NCBI GenBank assembly: GCA_964247055.1
Contig: OZ176054.1
Location: 10,540,001-10,604,000 of the forward strand
DNA from: Paragordius varius
Lineage: Eukaryota; Nematomorpha
Length of the DNA: 64,000 bases
Direction of reading: 5' to 3'
The stretch's first letter is position 1, and every line of letters starts with the position of its first letter. Shown here piece after piece: positions 24,524 through 44,887 of this stretch. The translations under genes were made by a program, and so were the position numbers. Below the pieces are notes generated by a model. That model was given only the letters and a program-made list of their open reading frames with translations, ran no database searches and was not told the DNA's origin.

Positions 24524-24905
24524 TGCATACTTTGTTTTAAAATTTAATTTTTATCAACAAACCTATTTTATGGTATTTTGGACCATGTTTAAAACGGTAG
24601 GAAAACACTTTATATATGATGTTTAAATCGGCACAACCTGGTCATAATTCATCTTTGTTCAAAAAGTTGAGATTTCTGTTAACATAATAATCTCCCATTA
24701 TTCCTATACTTGCACTTATAGTGTGTTTTAGGAGATTTGCCTATTTTTCAAATCTAGAGGAGTGTCCTATTTTATAAATTAAATATTTTTCATTTCCAAA
24801 ATTTATTTACATTTCAATTACCATATGTTTTAATTGATAAAAATAAAAAAATCTTCCCAACTGATGGTTACTTTAAAATGTATGTTAAAAAGATGGCATA
24901 TAACA
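24524..24905 (+). repeat. Family F duplicated segment, copy 1
   Basis: Shares an ordered series of blocks with 28105-28520: CCTATTTTATGGTATTTTGG, AAAACACTTTATATA, TCTTTGTTCAAAAAGTTG, GTGTCCTATTTTA, AATTGATAAAAATAAAA and AAAAAGATGGC. The spacing is similar, so these are diverged copies in the same orientation. Non-coding. Confidence 0.65.
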
Positions 24906-25039
24906 ATTCCTTTTAAGAGTGCAATATAAACTTTCTTTATTTAAATGAACAAGTCAATACATGTGCAAACTACAGGCAGGTATTTTCATTATAAATATAG
25001 AACATGGAATTTTAATGCTATATATATATTATTTTAAAT

Positions 25040-25291
25040 CCATACAATAAATGAGTATTCAATTTATTACACGTATACTTTATTTTATCAAAAATTTAAT
25101 TTTTTTTGTTAAATGGCTATAAAGAATGGAAAACAAGAGCTCTATGGTAATAATTATACTTTTTTGATTAATATGATATTGTTTATACAGATCTCTTGTT
25201 TACCATCCTTAAACAAATATTTATACCCATTTAACGAAAGGAAATAAATTTTGATAAAATAAAGAATACATGACTGTAATTATTGTATCGA
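25040..25291. repeat. Foldback element with arms of about 100 bp
   Basis: The left arm carries CTTTATTTTATCAAAAATTT, GTTAAATGGCTATAAA and GGAAAACAAGAGCTCT. The reverse complement of the right arm carries CTTTATTTTATCAAAATTTA, GTTAAATGGGTATAAA and GGTAAACAAGAGATCT in the same order. The loop is short, giving a near-complete hairpin, typical of MITEs. Confidence 0.8.
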
Positions 25292-25517
25292 TATAAAATA
25301 AGTCAAATTTTTAATCATAAAACATAAATAATAAAAGTTATCTAGTAAAGGGTGTAGCGCCTATCGTAAAATTCTCGGCAACCTGCCAGTAAAGGCATTC
25401 CAGACTCACATTAACGAAGCATGAGCGAAGAAACCCATTCGAAGTTCTATTCTAGGTACATAAAAGCGATTCTGTTAGATGTGTTGCTGTGATTTGGTAT
25501 GGGTACACTCTATATAT

Positions 25518-28062
25518 CAGAGGTGGCCAACCATTTTTTCTCGGAGGCTATTTTTTTGGGGTGAAAATTTCACATGGGTACATATGAATATTAAATATAA
25601 AAAATTCATTTATCACTTTAAGACATATTATATGTATATATATGTATAAATATATCTATTTACGGATTGGGGTGACTAGCACAGGCCATTTTAAACTAAC
25701 TATTTTTTTTATAGAATCTTAATTTTATCAAAAATGATGAGAAGACCTCTGCAAATCAATTAAAAAAGAGTGATTTACAACATTTTCGAAATTGAGATAA
25801 TCTGAATATTGCTCTTAAAAATATCGATGATATTACCTTCTAATTAATCATTTTGAGAAATTATATTCGTAAATAATTAAATTCGATATATTTCCATGTT
25901 TCTCCTTTTAATAATATGTTGAATGTAAAACTAAAATACTCTACCGATTTCTTCGCCAGATTTGGATGTGAAAAAAAACTATTAGAGATCGTTAACATTT
26001 GGAATTTCGGTTGAGAATTATCCTGATGCATATAACTCAATTAGGAAACACTTGATCTTTATTTAAAAAAATATTAAAGAAGATTGAGTATGCCATAACT
26101 CAGAAAGTTTTTCAAAATTTTTATATGAAGTCAGTGCAATTCTCAGGCAAGATTCCAAATGTTAATCAATCGTGATCCCTGTTTAGTTTTAATGGATTAT
26201 AAGAGCCTATACACATAAATATGTGGATCCAGAGAAAGAATTGAAAAAAACAGCAATTTTCCAAATATGTGAATTTTATTTATAAATTTCCATACTCTGA
26301 TGCTAATGATTTAAGGCTAATGTGCTTTGATATTTATCATTCCTGCCTCCCAATCTCGTAAATGGTTAATGTCAAGACTGTGGGGTTCGCTATTTCCACA
26401 TCAATATTATCATTAAATGGACAAGATAAAAAGGTAATAATTTCAAGTTAATTTATTGATGAAAATTCTTTCTCAAATTAATAAGAAGCGCGATTTTATC
26501 GAAATATTTTACACAAGTAAGATTTATAACTTCGGGTTCCTCTGTAGGATTTGGAAAATGTTTATCATGGTTTTTTTAATGAAATGCAAATATTGTTAGC
26601 TTTTTGAAGGATTTCATATAATCATTATTATAATTGTTTTATTTTAATTGCAAATTTAATTTATGCAAATTATTTTGATATCGCATAAAACCGCAAGATC
26701 AAGGAGCCATGTTTGATTTTTGAATTGTAAATAGGAAAGATTTTTCTTTCCTAAAAAAGAAGTATTTGCGGCAAATGCTTATATCTTACTAAAAATGGGG
26801 CACCACTTAACCATCTTACATGTGTATGAAGTTCAACATGTTCAATATCATAATCGTTATATAGCTGGCGGCGCGATTGATTTCCGATCTAATCTAATAT
26901 ATTATTTAAAACATACATCCATTATGTGCTTATATTAAATAATTTTAAAACATACATCCATTATGTGCTTATATGTATTATGCTATGATAATCCATAAAA
27001 TCTGGAAAATTTTGAGATTTTAAAGCCACGAACCCATTATTTATTCCAATCATCGCGGGAGCTACGTCGGCTGTTATGGATACAAGCTTCGAAATTAAGC
27101 GATTCCGACATAATAGGTGACTCGTCAATTTGCTGCGAAAAATAATCCCAAATTTAATATTATCATGCAAAATTTCGGTAAGGTGCTAATTAAGAACATC
27201 ACATCTCCCATAAATGTGTTTCTAGATAGGGATAAACTTTTTATTTGTTCCATATTATTCTTTTTTCTAGCACTTTAGAATCTTTAATATAAGTTTCCTT
27301 GCAACTATGGAATTTGGATTTATGTTTTATTTCAGAATGTACTGTTTCTGAGCATTTAGTTGCACTTTCAATAGCTTGATTTTTGATTTGCAAATATTTG
27401 AATTGTATTTTTGATAGTTCATATGAAGCGTAGTAAAATGTAATCAGACATATGCTTTTTTAAGTAAATCTACGGTGGATTTGCATATTATACATGTTAA
27501 TTTATCATTAAAAAAATAATTATCTTCCCTCTCACTTTAAACGATATTTTTTCTGGTTAAAATTTTAGTCATACAATATAAGTGTAAGGCTACACCAACT
27601 TCTGTTTTTTTGTTAAATACAGTATGAGTAATAAAATTAATTATTGCCAAATAATATGCAGCAAAGAGAATTATATTGGCGAATAATAGTAAAAAAATAA
27701 CTATATGCCAATAATAGTGCCCTTTGTTGCATAGCTATTTGGCAAATTAATAACTTTCCAGCAATTACTTACTCACACTATAAAACCATTTACAAAGGAA
27801 ATCACAAATGATTTAAAGTTTGAATAAAATACATTGAAAAAATATATATATAAAATAATAAATTAAGTTATATGAAAATAAATATTTGTCAACAGGTAAG
27901 TTTTTTTTTCAAATACAAATATAAATAAAAGGAAAATAAATTATAATTTTGTGAAAAAAAATTATGCAAAAATATTTTTTAAATTTTTAAAAAAAATTCT
28001 GGCGGTCACGTTTTGAAATTTCGCGGGCACGAAGTCGACGGTCGACCGTTTGACCACCTTTT
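25518..28062 (-). mobile_element. Decayed hAT DNA transposon (ZBED5/GTF2IRD2-like transposase), with 8-bp target duplication
   Basis: The left end is CAGAGGTGGCCAACC. The right end, read inverted, is AAAAGGTGGTCAAACG. It is flanked by CTATATAT (25510-25517) and CTATACAT (28063-28070), a 7/8 matching 8-bp duplication as hAT makes. On the minus strand, 27170-26961 reads SITADVAPAMIGINNGFVAL then a Phe-Pro and His-Ile-Ile-His segment, the conserved catalytic-region block of this hAT group. Around 26240-26130 it reads GSTYLC ... HLESCLRIALTS, the C-terminal dimerisation block. Many stops and frame changes separate these blocks, so it cannot make transposase. About 2.5 kb is near full length for the family with some loss. 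Confidence 0.85.
26905..26974. repeat. Two tandem copies of a 38-40-bp unit inside the hAT element
   Basis: The sequence ACATACATCCATTATGTGCT occurs twice in a row with the same A/T flanks, a recent slippage-type duplication. Confidence 0.85.
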
Positions 28063-28104
28063 CTATACATGTATTCACACCAAATAAAGTCCTAACTTAA
28101 ATAA

Positions 28105-28520
28105 TGCATATTTTATTTAATTCAATTTTTATCAAACATCCCTATTTTATGGTAATTTGGAGCATGGTGAAAACAGTAGAAAAACCACTTTATATAGTTT
28201 CTAACTTAACACAAGCTGACTGAAATTATCTTTGTCCAAAAAGTTGTCAAAATGACCTCTTATTATCCCCAAATTAAGACCTCTAAGGTTTTAAGGGTAA
28301 TTGATATTTAACAATATAGGGGTGTCCTATTTTAAATTATATTTTTTTTTCCAAGAATTATTTATATATTTTAAAGCTTTTTTATCATATATTACCTAAT
28401 GAATTGATAAAAATAAAATGGTATGTAAAACATTACATTAAAATGTCTGTCTAATATGAACTATTAATATATGATGTATTTTAATTGCTGTATATCTTTA
28501 AAAAGATGGCGTATATGTTA
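28105..28520 (+). repeat. Family F duplicated segment, copy 2
   Basis: Diverged copy of 24524-24905, beginning about 40 bp beyond the right end of the hAT element. The ordered blocks are listed under copy 1. Confidence 0.65.
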
Positions 28521-29136
28521 CCAATTATAGGAAAATTCATGTTTCATACGTTTAAAAAAGATGTTCGTCCTAAAGTTAATCCAATGGCTCATAATTATTT
28601 TTTAATAAAAAATGGTACTATCTTCTCAACACAATAAATTATTTTATTTTACCAATATTTAATATAATAAGTGGAGTTTTGCTGGTACGATACATGTGCC
28701 AAATCGTACAAATTTTTAATCAGTCTAAATTAGTTAAAACAGCAAAAAATAATTTTAAAAACCGCAAAAATATTTATCTTGTCACAAAGGCCGTGCACCA
28801 TATAATATAACTATAAAAATAGGCAGATATTTTTAGTCAAAATAAATATTTCTAATATATAATAAATAATTCAAGTCCATAAAAAGCACTTTTGGGACCG
28901 CGATATAAGTACCACTAGTCTAAATTATAAGTCATTTTACAAAAATCCTTTGTTTTAGCCAATAGTGAAATTGAATAAATACATAAAATTAATCATCTAG
29001 ATATATAAAATATTAAAATTTATTTTTTAAGAACTATAAAAAATATGGATATCACTGAAGGAATTTGCAAACAATTGAGTAAAAGAGTAGCTAAATTTAA
29101 TGAAAAAACAATTATAATTTAAAAAGATTGTTGATT

Positions 29137-36523
<7,387 letters not shown>

Positions 36524-37230
36524 GAGCAATTTAAGTGGAGGGAACTAAATAATGCACAAGGAAAATGTTTAATTTTTAAAAAATACTATATACTTGAAAA
36601 TGTTTTTCTTAATTTTATAATTTATATAAATATATTTTGTAATATGTTTAAACTCTATATATCTAAAAAATATTTCCATTCATATCGCAATAATCATCCA
36701 AAGTTTGTAATCAATGTCATAAAAGTAATATAAGTAATTTGTTTTTGCAATGTTTTTAGAAAAAATTTAATGTATAATAAGTTCATTTTTAGATTTTCCA
36801 CGAAATGTTAAAAGATGGTATGTGGAAATCTATCATACATTTTTTAAAAAGCTGCGCTATTAATGCATTTATAAATTTTAGAAATGTGATTTTTAGAATA
36901 TTTATCAAAATTTGTTAAAAACGCAAAAAATATAACACCTCCGAATAAAAAGCAATAACAATTTTATAATCTTTAACTAAACAGCCACGCAAAAGATATC
37001 TTGATGAAAAATATATAGTAACAGGCAAATATACCGGGTTTATCATGGTGCTTTTGGTTTTGGTCGCGAGTAGATTGCGCAATTTTAAATATTATTAAAT
37101 ATTGATATCAACTAAATATTGAAGCCTGCTTCAAGCCAGATTGAGGCATGATAGAAACGGTATAAAAACGTTTTAAGATATTATAAATATTTTTTTCTAT
37201 ATATGGCTAACCGTTTCCATCACCTTTATT
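36524..37230. other. RBBP4 upstream region
   Basis: AT-rich sequence 5' of the RBBP4 start codon, presumably holding its promoter. No gene or specific motif recognised. Confidence 0.4.
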
Positions 37231-37818
37231 AACACTTCGATTCAATTTGGGGTATCTAAATACCCCAGACTTATTTTAAATTATTATTTTTAAAAAACTA
37301 CTGAAGGAAACGGTCCCATTTTAAATTTATGCTTCTATCCTGATAAATATTATATAAATATGCCAAAATATCTTGATAAAATTTTGTTTTGAAAAAAAAT
37401 CCATCTCAAACTACTTCGACGCCATTTTTATTTTACAAAATTTTTGCAAAATATCGTCTTTATTTAATTTTAAGGGTAAAACTAAAGCTAATTTTTATAT
37501 AAATTACATCATACATTGATTGAATAGAAAAAGCGGTTTAGTTTGTATAATTTATCAATTTTACAATTTGACACATGTCACGTTGACGAAATTTTTACCT
37601 TTCGGTTTTAGCTTAAAATAAGTAATATCAAGTATTGTTGAATAAAATTTTTTATATATTTCGGTTTATTAATGTTATATAAGTGCAAAATTTTGCCATG
37701 GTTTCGATTCCTTTCATACTTTTTAAAGTATTTGATTTTAAACAGGCCTGGGGTATCCAACTATCCCAATTTGAATCGAAGGACTAAAATGAGTGTGTTG
37801 TATCCAAGTGTTAATAAA
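37231..37818 (+). repeat. Family C dispersed element, copy 2
   Basis: Best-preserved copy. The left end AACACTTCGATTCAATTTGG then GGTATC returns inverted at the right as CCCAATTTGAATCGAAGG after GGTATCC. The central block ACTACTTCGACGCCATTTTT is shared with copy 1. Confidence 0.8.
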
Positions 37819-40800
37819 TTTAGCGAATTGAATTCATGTGAAATATAAAATCTGTTTTTTCCTAAATATCCCGAAATAGGAATCAAAAAATTTTAAGAGG
37901 CGATAGAAATGTTTTTATAATTAACCTTTTACTGTTTCATGCTTCAAAATAGCATCTACGCTGAAAACTTAAAAAATCTGATCAGCATAAGTTAATCAGT
38001 TTCTAGATTGTTTCTATTAATTTTATTATGAGCATGGTTTATTGTATATAAAAAACTAATATTCAATTTAAACAAAAAATAGCATTTGTTTAATAAAGTA
38101 CCCAATCTTTTACTTATGTTCAATGTCTACTAATTTTGATAATAAATTATATTAAACTCATTGAGAGAAAATTTATTTCCAATATATTGGTAGAATATAG
38201 GGTGGTACGGCTGGTTTAATTTATAATTCTTGAGCAATCTATTTTTAAAAATTGCGCATAATAACTAATCTTGCCATAATTTAAACTGACCCCTGCTTTT
38301 AACACTTGAGTGGTCGCTTTAACACTCTTTTGTTCTACTGGTTTTCTACCCCAAAGATTAACGATCGAAATACCGATGATTATGAGCTTAATTTATAAAT
38401 ATGCATCTCAAGCCTTTTATGTGCATTCACTAATAAAATTTAACACATAAGTTGTAAAAAAATCTTTCTCTCTAACTTTTGTGGCTAGTTATTTAAAGCT
38501 TAAAATAGTTAATAAGCTTTAATTCTGGTAAAAAATAAATAACCAAAATTATAATTAATGGCAAATTCGTCAGTTAATATAAATAGTCTGTTTTAATTCG
38601 CTTGAGTTCATCATAATTTGGAAATTGAAAACGATTTCCCAAAAGAACTCTAACTATATTTTATTTTTAATATTATACCAGAACAAATTGAACAATATCT
38701 CTTTATATTTAAATTTATTGGATTTCCACGACAAAACCATGTATATTATTATTATTCATAATATTAATAAAATAATTTTTTAAAGTGGTGCTGGAAAAAC
38801 CATAATGCCGTTGTTTAATATAACACAATGTTAAAAATTGAATTTTTGCATGAAGTCATTAAATGTTCCTTTTGTTACGTCAAACGGGATTTCTTTTCGA
38901 TATTCGATTAAGTGCTTATTCGAATTGGATTGGACCCATTTACCTAGTTTTTTGGTCTTTCGGTTGCTCGAACATGTCTATTTAATACATTTTGTAATGC
39001 ATGTAAAGCTTCTGCTAATTACCGTTTAGTTTGATTTTAGTCATCATCCAAAACTCTTTCACTTTATCATCTTTGCAATTTTCGGATTCCCACGGCTTCA
39101 GTTTTCTTCATAGTCAAGATTTAAAATTTCAAAACCAAATTTCAGTGTTTCAATCCCTGGAGGATATCACATGTTTCTACTAGCAAATAAAAACTCTACA
39201 GTTTTTTCATAAAAAGCAATGCCTACCGAATATCATTTTTTTCACCAAATTTAACTTGATTGTTGAATGATAAAAACGGAACCTACCTTTTGTGGGCTCA
39301 ACTTGTGTGTGTTCGTTTAATGTTAGATGAAAACGGGTTCTGTGTCAAGTTAATCGTCGTAATTTTTATTGACGCCTTCTCCTGGTTAAACCGGTAACTT
39401 GTAACATCACATATACAAAATTAAGTTATCTTATTATATTTTTAAATTTTATTTTATTCACATTTATTAAGACGGCACATAATTGCTTAAGCTCCCTGCC
39501 AAAACATTATTTTTTGATTCCCTCAGACAATTTCCAATTATTATGGTATTTATGCTATCTTTTAAATGATTGCCCTATTCTATAAAATGGAGCTAATTAT
39601 AAGAAAAATTCGGCGCATAAACCAAGGATGTCAACAAGCTTTTTTCGGCACGCAAAAAGGCTTTAAAAGGATTAAAAAATAAAAATTGGATTTAAATCCA
39701 AAATTTGCGATTATTAAAAGGATATATCGTCCGAAATTGCACTCAAAATAAGTAAAAAATCTTATCAAAGTAGCCGTGAAGATATGTGTTGGTCACCCCT
39801 AGTATAAAGTAATAAACCACTTTATAAATGAAACCAACAGATAATATTTTCACATTAGGACATGGTAAATATCTCTAAATATATGAATTCAAATAAGCCT
39901 AAATCGATGGATGCAATTTCGCTGTAATTTTTACCCAATGAATTACTTTTGGGTCAATTACCCATTATTTGAATTTAAATTTGTTCTAAATGATTTGGAA
40001 TCATGAATCATTTAAATGCATAATTTTTTTTGTTTAGATTTATCTATAGAACATAAGTAGATCAATACTTCTTATATATTTTAAAGCTCACATATTAATA
40101 ATATTAATACCAGCTTTTAGCTATTTAATAGCTATACACACTCATACATACATACTAATTTCGATAAAAAAACCATACTTTCACACATTTTTTTTTCATT
40201 GCCAAGGTTATTTCTTATTTATTTTTAATCTTTTTTATGTTATAGTAAATGTTTCATGTTTCATTTTCTATCTTATTCGATTTCGATTATACGTTTGTGT
40301 AAAATAATAATTTTGTAATATTGCGCTTGTCTTTAAATTTTTATGAATTATTCGTTAAATTATGTCGCTGTTAGCCATTCTAGCGATTTTAAATTTCCAA
40401 AACCAATCATATAATTAACATAGCGATTTATATTACATGTTTCAATGTTTTAACGGTAATTTTATCCTTAAATTACAAAATATAAAGTATTAATCGATTT
40501 TGTGAAATGAACATAAGTAAATGTTCAATGTAAATGTTCAATATTTGTAAACGCTCGTATATTTCTTTTTCCTACCTTATTTTTCTTTTAGCAATCAAAA
40601 TTTAATTTTATGAAGTCTGTGTGAGTGAGTTCTTTCGCCTTGAAATACGTTCTCACCTTACTATGTTTTATATGTAATATACATTGTGTTTAAATATAAA
40701 TTTTAAATACGTTTTACAATTCTTATCCCGAGAAATGTATAGAGGTAAATTTATTTTATTTATAGTATAAAAAATTCTGATGGAGTTTTAATTTAAAATT

Positions 40801-41033
40801 AAACACTATAATATTATTATATTTTATTAGATAATTATTTTATATGAGTATTGGATTTTACATGCTTATTTTTTGATAACCGACAGATAACACTCGAATT
40901 TATTTTATTTGAAATGTTTGGTCTTTAATTTGAAACGAATAATTTAATATAAATCTATGATTAATATATAAATACAGATAAATATTTTAAGTTTATCTTT
41001 GAGCCAATTTCTACCACGGATATGACTGCAAAT
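37819..41033. other. Intergenic, one GC-richer patch
   Basis: No exon recognised. About 38840-39420 is less AT-rich and can be read in scattered short frames on both strands, so it may be a strongly decayed mobile element. No family motif was found. Confidence 0.35.
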
Positions 41034-41318
41034 CAGGGGTGATTCTGTTGTGGCCCGCGTAAAATTCGGAAATCCATAAATTAGAAAGATACGGTCATAA
41101 AATGTTAATAATATTGATATTTCCCAAACAATTTTTTTGTATAACCCTCTCCAATCGGCATAAACAGAAAAATTGTATACATTGTCTTTGCATTTTAAAG
41201 TTTTATGTTTAAGATCTAATAAATTCCTTATAAATGCCCATATATATTTCGGATGCGGCCCGCCGGCTTTTTAAAGTCAAAAATGTGGCTCCCAAGACAT
41301 GTGTGTTGAACACCTCTG
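41034..41318. mobile_element. Non-autonomous hAT element (MITE)
   Basis: Ends CAGGGGTGATTCTG and, inverted, CAGAGGTGTTCAACA. Subterminal TGGCCCGCGTAAAATTCGGA is answered on the other side by GCGGGCCGCATCCGAAATA in inverted form. 285 bp, no coding capacity. The flanking octamers do not match, so the target duplication has decayed or an end is slightly misplaced. Confidence 0.7.
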
Positions 41319-44300
41319 ATATAACCAGACATTGGGAGCTTTTGATGTATGGTATATACATCCCTTAACTTGTTAGACTCTCTATTGAAAGAATTAAAAA
41401 TCCTTAAAATAATAAAAAATTCCTACCATTAATAAATTATTTTGATGTGCACTAAAAGTTATCACTTAATTAAATAAATGTTTATTGTAATAAAATGGTG
41501 TAACGTGGATTTGATAATTTCCACAATAATATTAGACAGGTGGAAATGAAAGCGAAGGCTTAGCGCAAAAATCGATAAAATTTAAATGGTTCTCTCTCCC
41601 AAATTACCTTTTAACCTGCCCTAGTAATATATATTATTAATATTATATATATTAACTAATTAATAAGTTTTGCATGCATGTCTTTTAACATATCTATCTA
41701 TCTTATGTATATAATTTAATTTTTTATTGCCAGAAAATCAATGTTAAGGTCGATAAAAAATGCTCACCTTGGATTAATTTTATTTTTACGTATATATATA
41801 TATATATATATATAAATAATCGGACGAATATTTTATTTAAATTGAAAAAATTAAAAAATTGAAAATAAGGATATTTATATGTTTAGAAATGTACTGATTC
41901 CATATTTTTTGTATATAAACTAATATTATCTTCAAATGCTTTATGCTAGTATTTTAACCTTTGAATTATTAAAAAGAACCAGATATTTATAATTTCATGA
42001 ACACACAGTAAAAAGTGGATTATATTTTAGGATATACTAAACATCAATAAATTGGTTATAAATGTCTTCCGAATACCGAAAAAAATGTAATTTAAGACGG
42101 AAACTTCATACTTGCTTATCAAAAATGGCCGTTTATTGTTAAGCACAAAAATCAAGATAATTTTAAACAATAAAGACCCGACTCTAAGAATAGGAATAAT
42201 ACATCACTTATTATGCGCATCGTGACCCCCTTGTCATTAATTAGGAGGGGTAATATTTTTACAAAAACTCTGCATGAATTAAATTTGTTCATAAAATTTA
42301 ATTTTAACCTGCTATATCATAATTATAAAAGCACCAAATTAAAAATTTGGTCAAATTGTATTAAATTTCGGAAAAAAATGTGTGAGAGAGAGAAACGTTA
42401 AAAAAATAAATTTTTTTTCCTCAGATTTGATTGTATCCGTTATTAATGGGAGAGTTCAAAGTACTATAATTTTATACAAAACGTTATAATATAAATAATT
42501 TTTAAATATTTTTTACAAATACCTTACATACGATATCGATATGAATATCTGTTTAGCAATTTAAATTCCTGTTCAAAGTGGTTTTTTCGTAGCGGGATTT
42601 TTTTCGCTCATATATAATTCGGGGAAATAACCGTTCTTTTTGGTCAGTCGCTGCATATAAATTAGGACTGAGATAACAATATAAATTATAATCAGTTAGT
42701 TCCATTCTATGCCTTTTTATCTCAAATATTTATAATTTTATAAGGGAACTTATTTTTGACTAAATTTGTAAGGATATATTATAAAAAATTTATTGGCATT
42801 TTGTAATATTATATTTAAACAATAATACGCAAATATAGAGAATTTTATATGACAGAAGTTTTCGCAAATTAAATCATCATGTCCTATGCGGCTTTTTTTA
42901 AACTAATTCCCTAATAAGTTTATTCATATGTAATAGCCAATTTTCATTCATAAGAATAGTTGGCTCACATATCCATCTAATTAATAATTAATTCCATTCA
43001 TATTAATTATGAATTAAATGTGGTATGACATCTTTCTAATCCTTTTTATTGTTAACTCATGTTTCATAGCATTTGAGATTAAATATTAATGTGTGGGTGG
43101 CGCAAACTAAATGACATGACAAAATCAAGAATATTCACATTTAGAATACCTTTATTAATGTCTTGCGGGTTTTCCCAAAAATGTGTTTGCATTTTAAATC
43201 TATCTTTCCACATTCATTTTTTAATCGATTTTTTAAAATACAAATAAGTATAGAGTAAAAACAAAAACCCTTTCTCGGACTTTAGATTAGATAAATTTAT
43301 TTTTTATTAATTAATATTAGATATGTATATCAGTAAAAGTTTTTGTATTTTACAAATGTAAAAAAATAGTGTATTATGTAATTAAGTGTATATATATGTA
43401 TATGTAAATACATGCATGGTTTTATGTGTTCAGAGGTAAGCAAAGGTAAAGAAGATGTACGAAATATAAATAAGAAAAAAATAATAGTAGTGAGTAGAAG
43501 TTGAAATTTTGTTTTACATCATATCATTCATTTTTTTTATCAAAAACATACATTGCTTAGCTCATCAATTTTGTGTGTTAATTATCACTTATTTTTTAAT
43601 GAAGTTCTCAAATATTTTATCCAAAATTTGAAATTATACTTCGAAAATAGTTCTTTATGAGGACAACAATGTATTATTTGATTCTGTATATCTAGGTAAA
43701 TATCTTACCACTAATTTTATCAGTTCTAATAGACAATAATAATTTTATAATATTTTGGTTGATTTTAATGTCGTAATCATAAAACGAATAAATTGTTTAA
43801 TAACTGAATTCCCATTTTTTTATTTATCAACATTTATTATTTCTGATTTCTATTTTTTAGATATAATTTTATTTTGTTTTTACATTTTTAAAATTTTTAT
43901 TTATTGCTAGAAAATAGATAAATGTGTTATCGTCTGCTACTTTTGAAAAATTTAGCTATGTAATTTGCTGGGCTATACATTTTTTTACATGCGCAAATTC
44001 GCTAAATTATCCTCCTGACATGTAAAAAAATGTTTATTCCAACAAATTATGCAGCGGCTTATTCCAAATTTTCAAATCGACCTCTACAACATAAGACTTT
44101 AAATTTATTACACTACGCTAATATTAAATAATTATACCTTGACCTTTAAAATATACATTTATACTTGCATCAAATAATTAAAGGCCTATCAGCTTTATCA
44201 GTTTAAATCAATATTTGCATTTGCTCACTTTCGTAGTATGGTCCTTACTGTACATTCAATACACTCTTTCCATAAATTATTGAAATTGATGGATGAGATA

Positions 44301-44887
44301 CGGATAATTTATTTCGTATATTTAAATAAATAAAAAACAAAATCGAAATCTTTGCCAAATTTATTAATTTATAAGGTTTTATGCATATCCCAATTAAAAT
44401 AATAAATGTCAAATAAACATTAAATTCGCTTAAATAAAACTTCAAATAAATTAATTTTGTCGCTTTAGAATTGATATTTTTTTATTAAATATATATATCA
44501 AAAATTTGAACTCCTCTTTCATTAACTGTGGACACACATCTGCTTTTGCGCTAACAATATGCATTAATTAATTATAAAGGTCTTTCATTATAATATTATT
44601 TTAATATTATTGCACATATAATTTTTTTTACTTAACAGATATCTGAAAATTCTACAGCTATATATTCGTTAAATAGACATATTCTAATCCCAAATTCGTT
44701 TCTTTCAATATATCCACAATCCACCCTGTAATCACTCGAATAATTGAAGGCTAGTGCGCTATATGGCAGCCCTATATTAAATAAAAACTCCTTTGGCGTC
44801 AGATAATGTTAATATTGATTAAATCATAATTTTAATTTTCTATCAAATATCTTGGCAAAAAATAATATCAATAGTTTGAATATAACC
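41319..44887. other. Intergenic region upstream of FOXO
   Basis: AT-rich, with a (TA)n tract at 41790-41814. No exon recognised. The FOXO promoter and any 5' untranslated exon are expected here, but no motif could be assigned. Confidence 0.4.

Noticed and set aside
44852-44887. Upstream extension of FOXO to a TTG codon
   Set aside because: The frame is open there, but the first ATG is at 44888 and a non-ATG start is not needed. The extra residues show no conservation.
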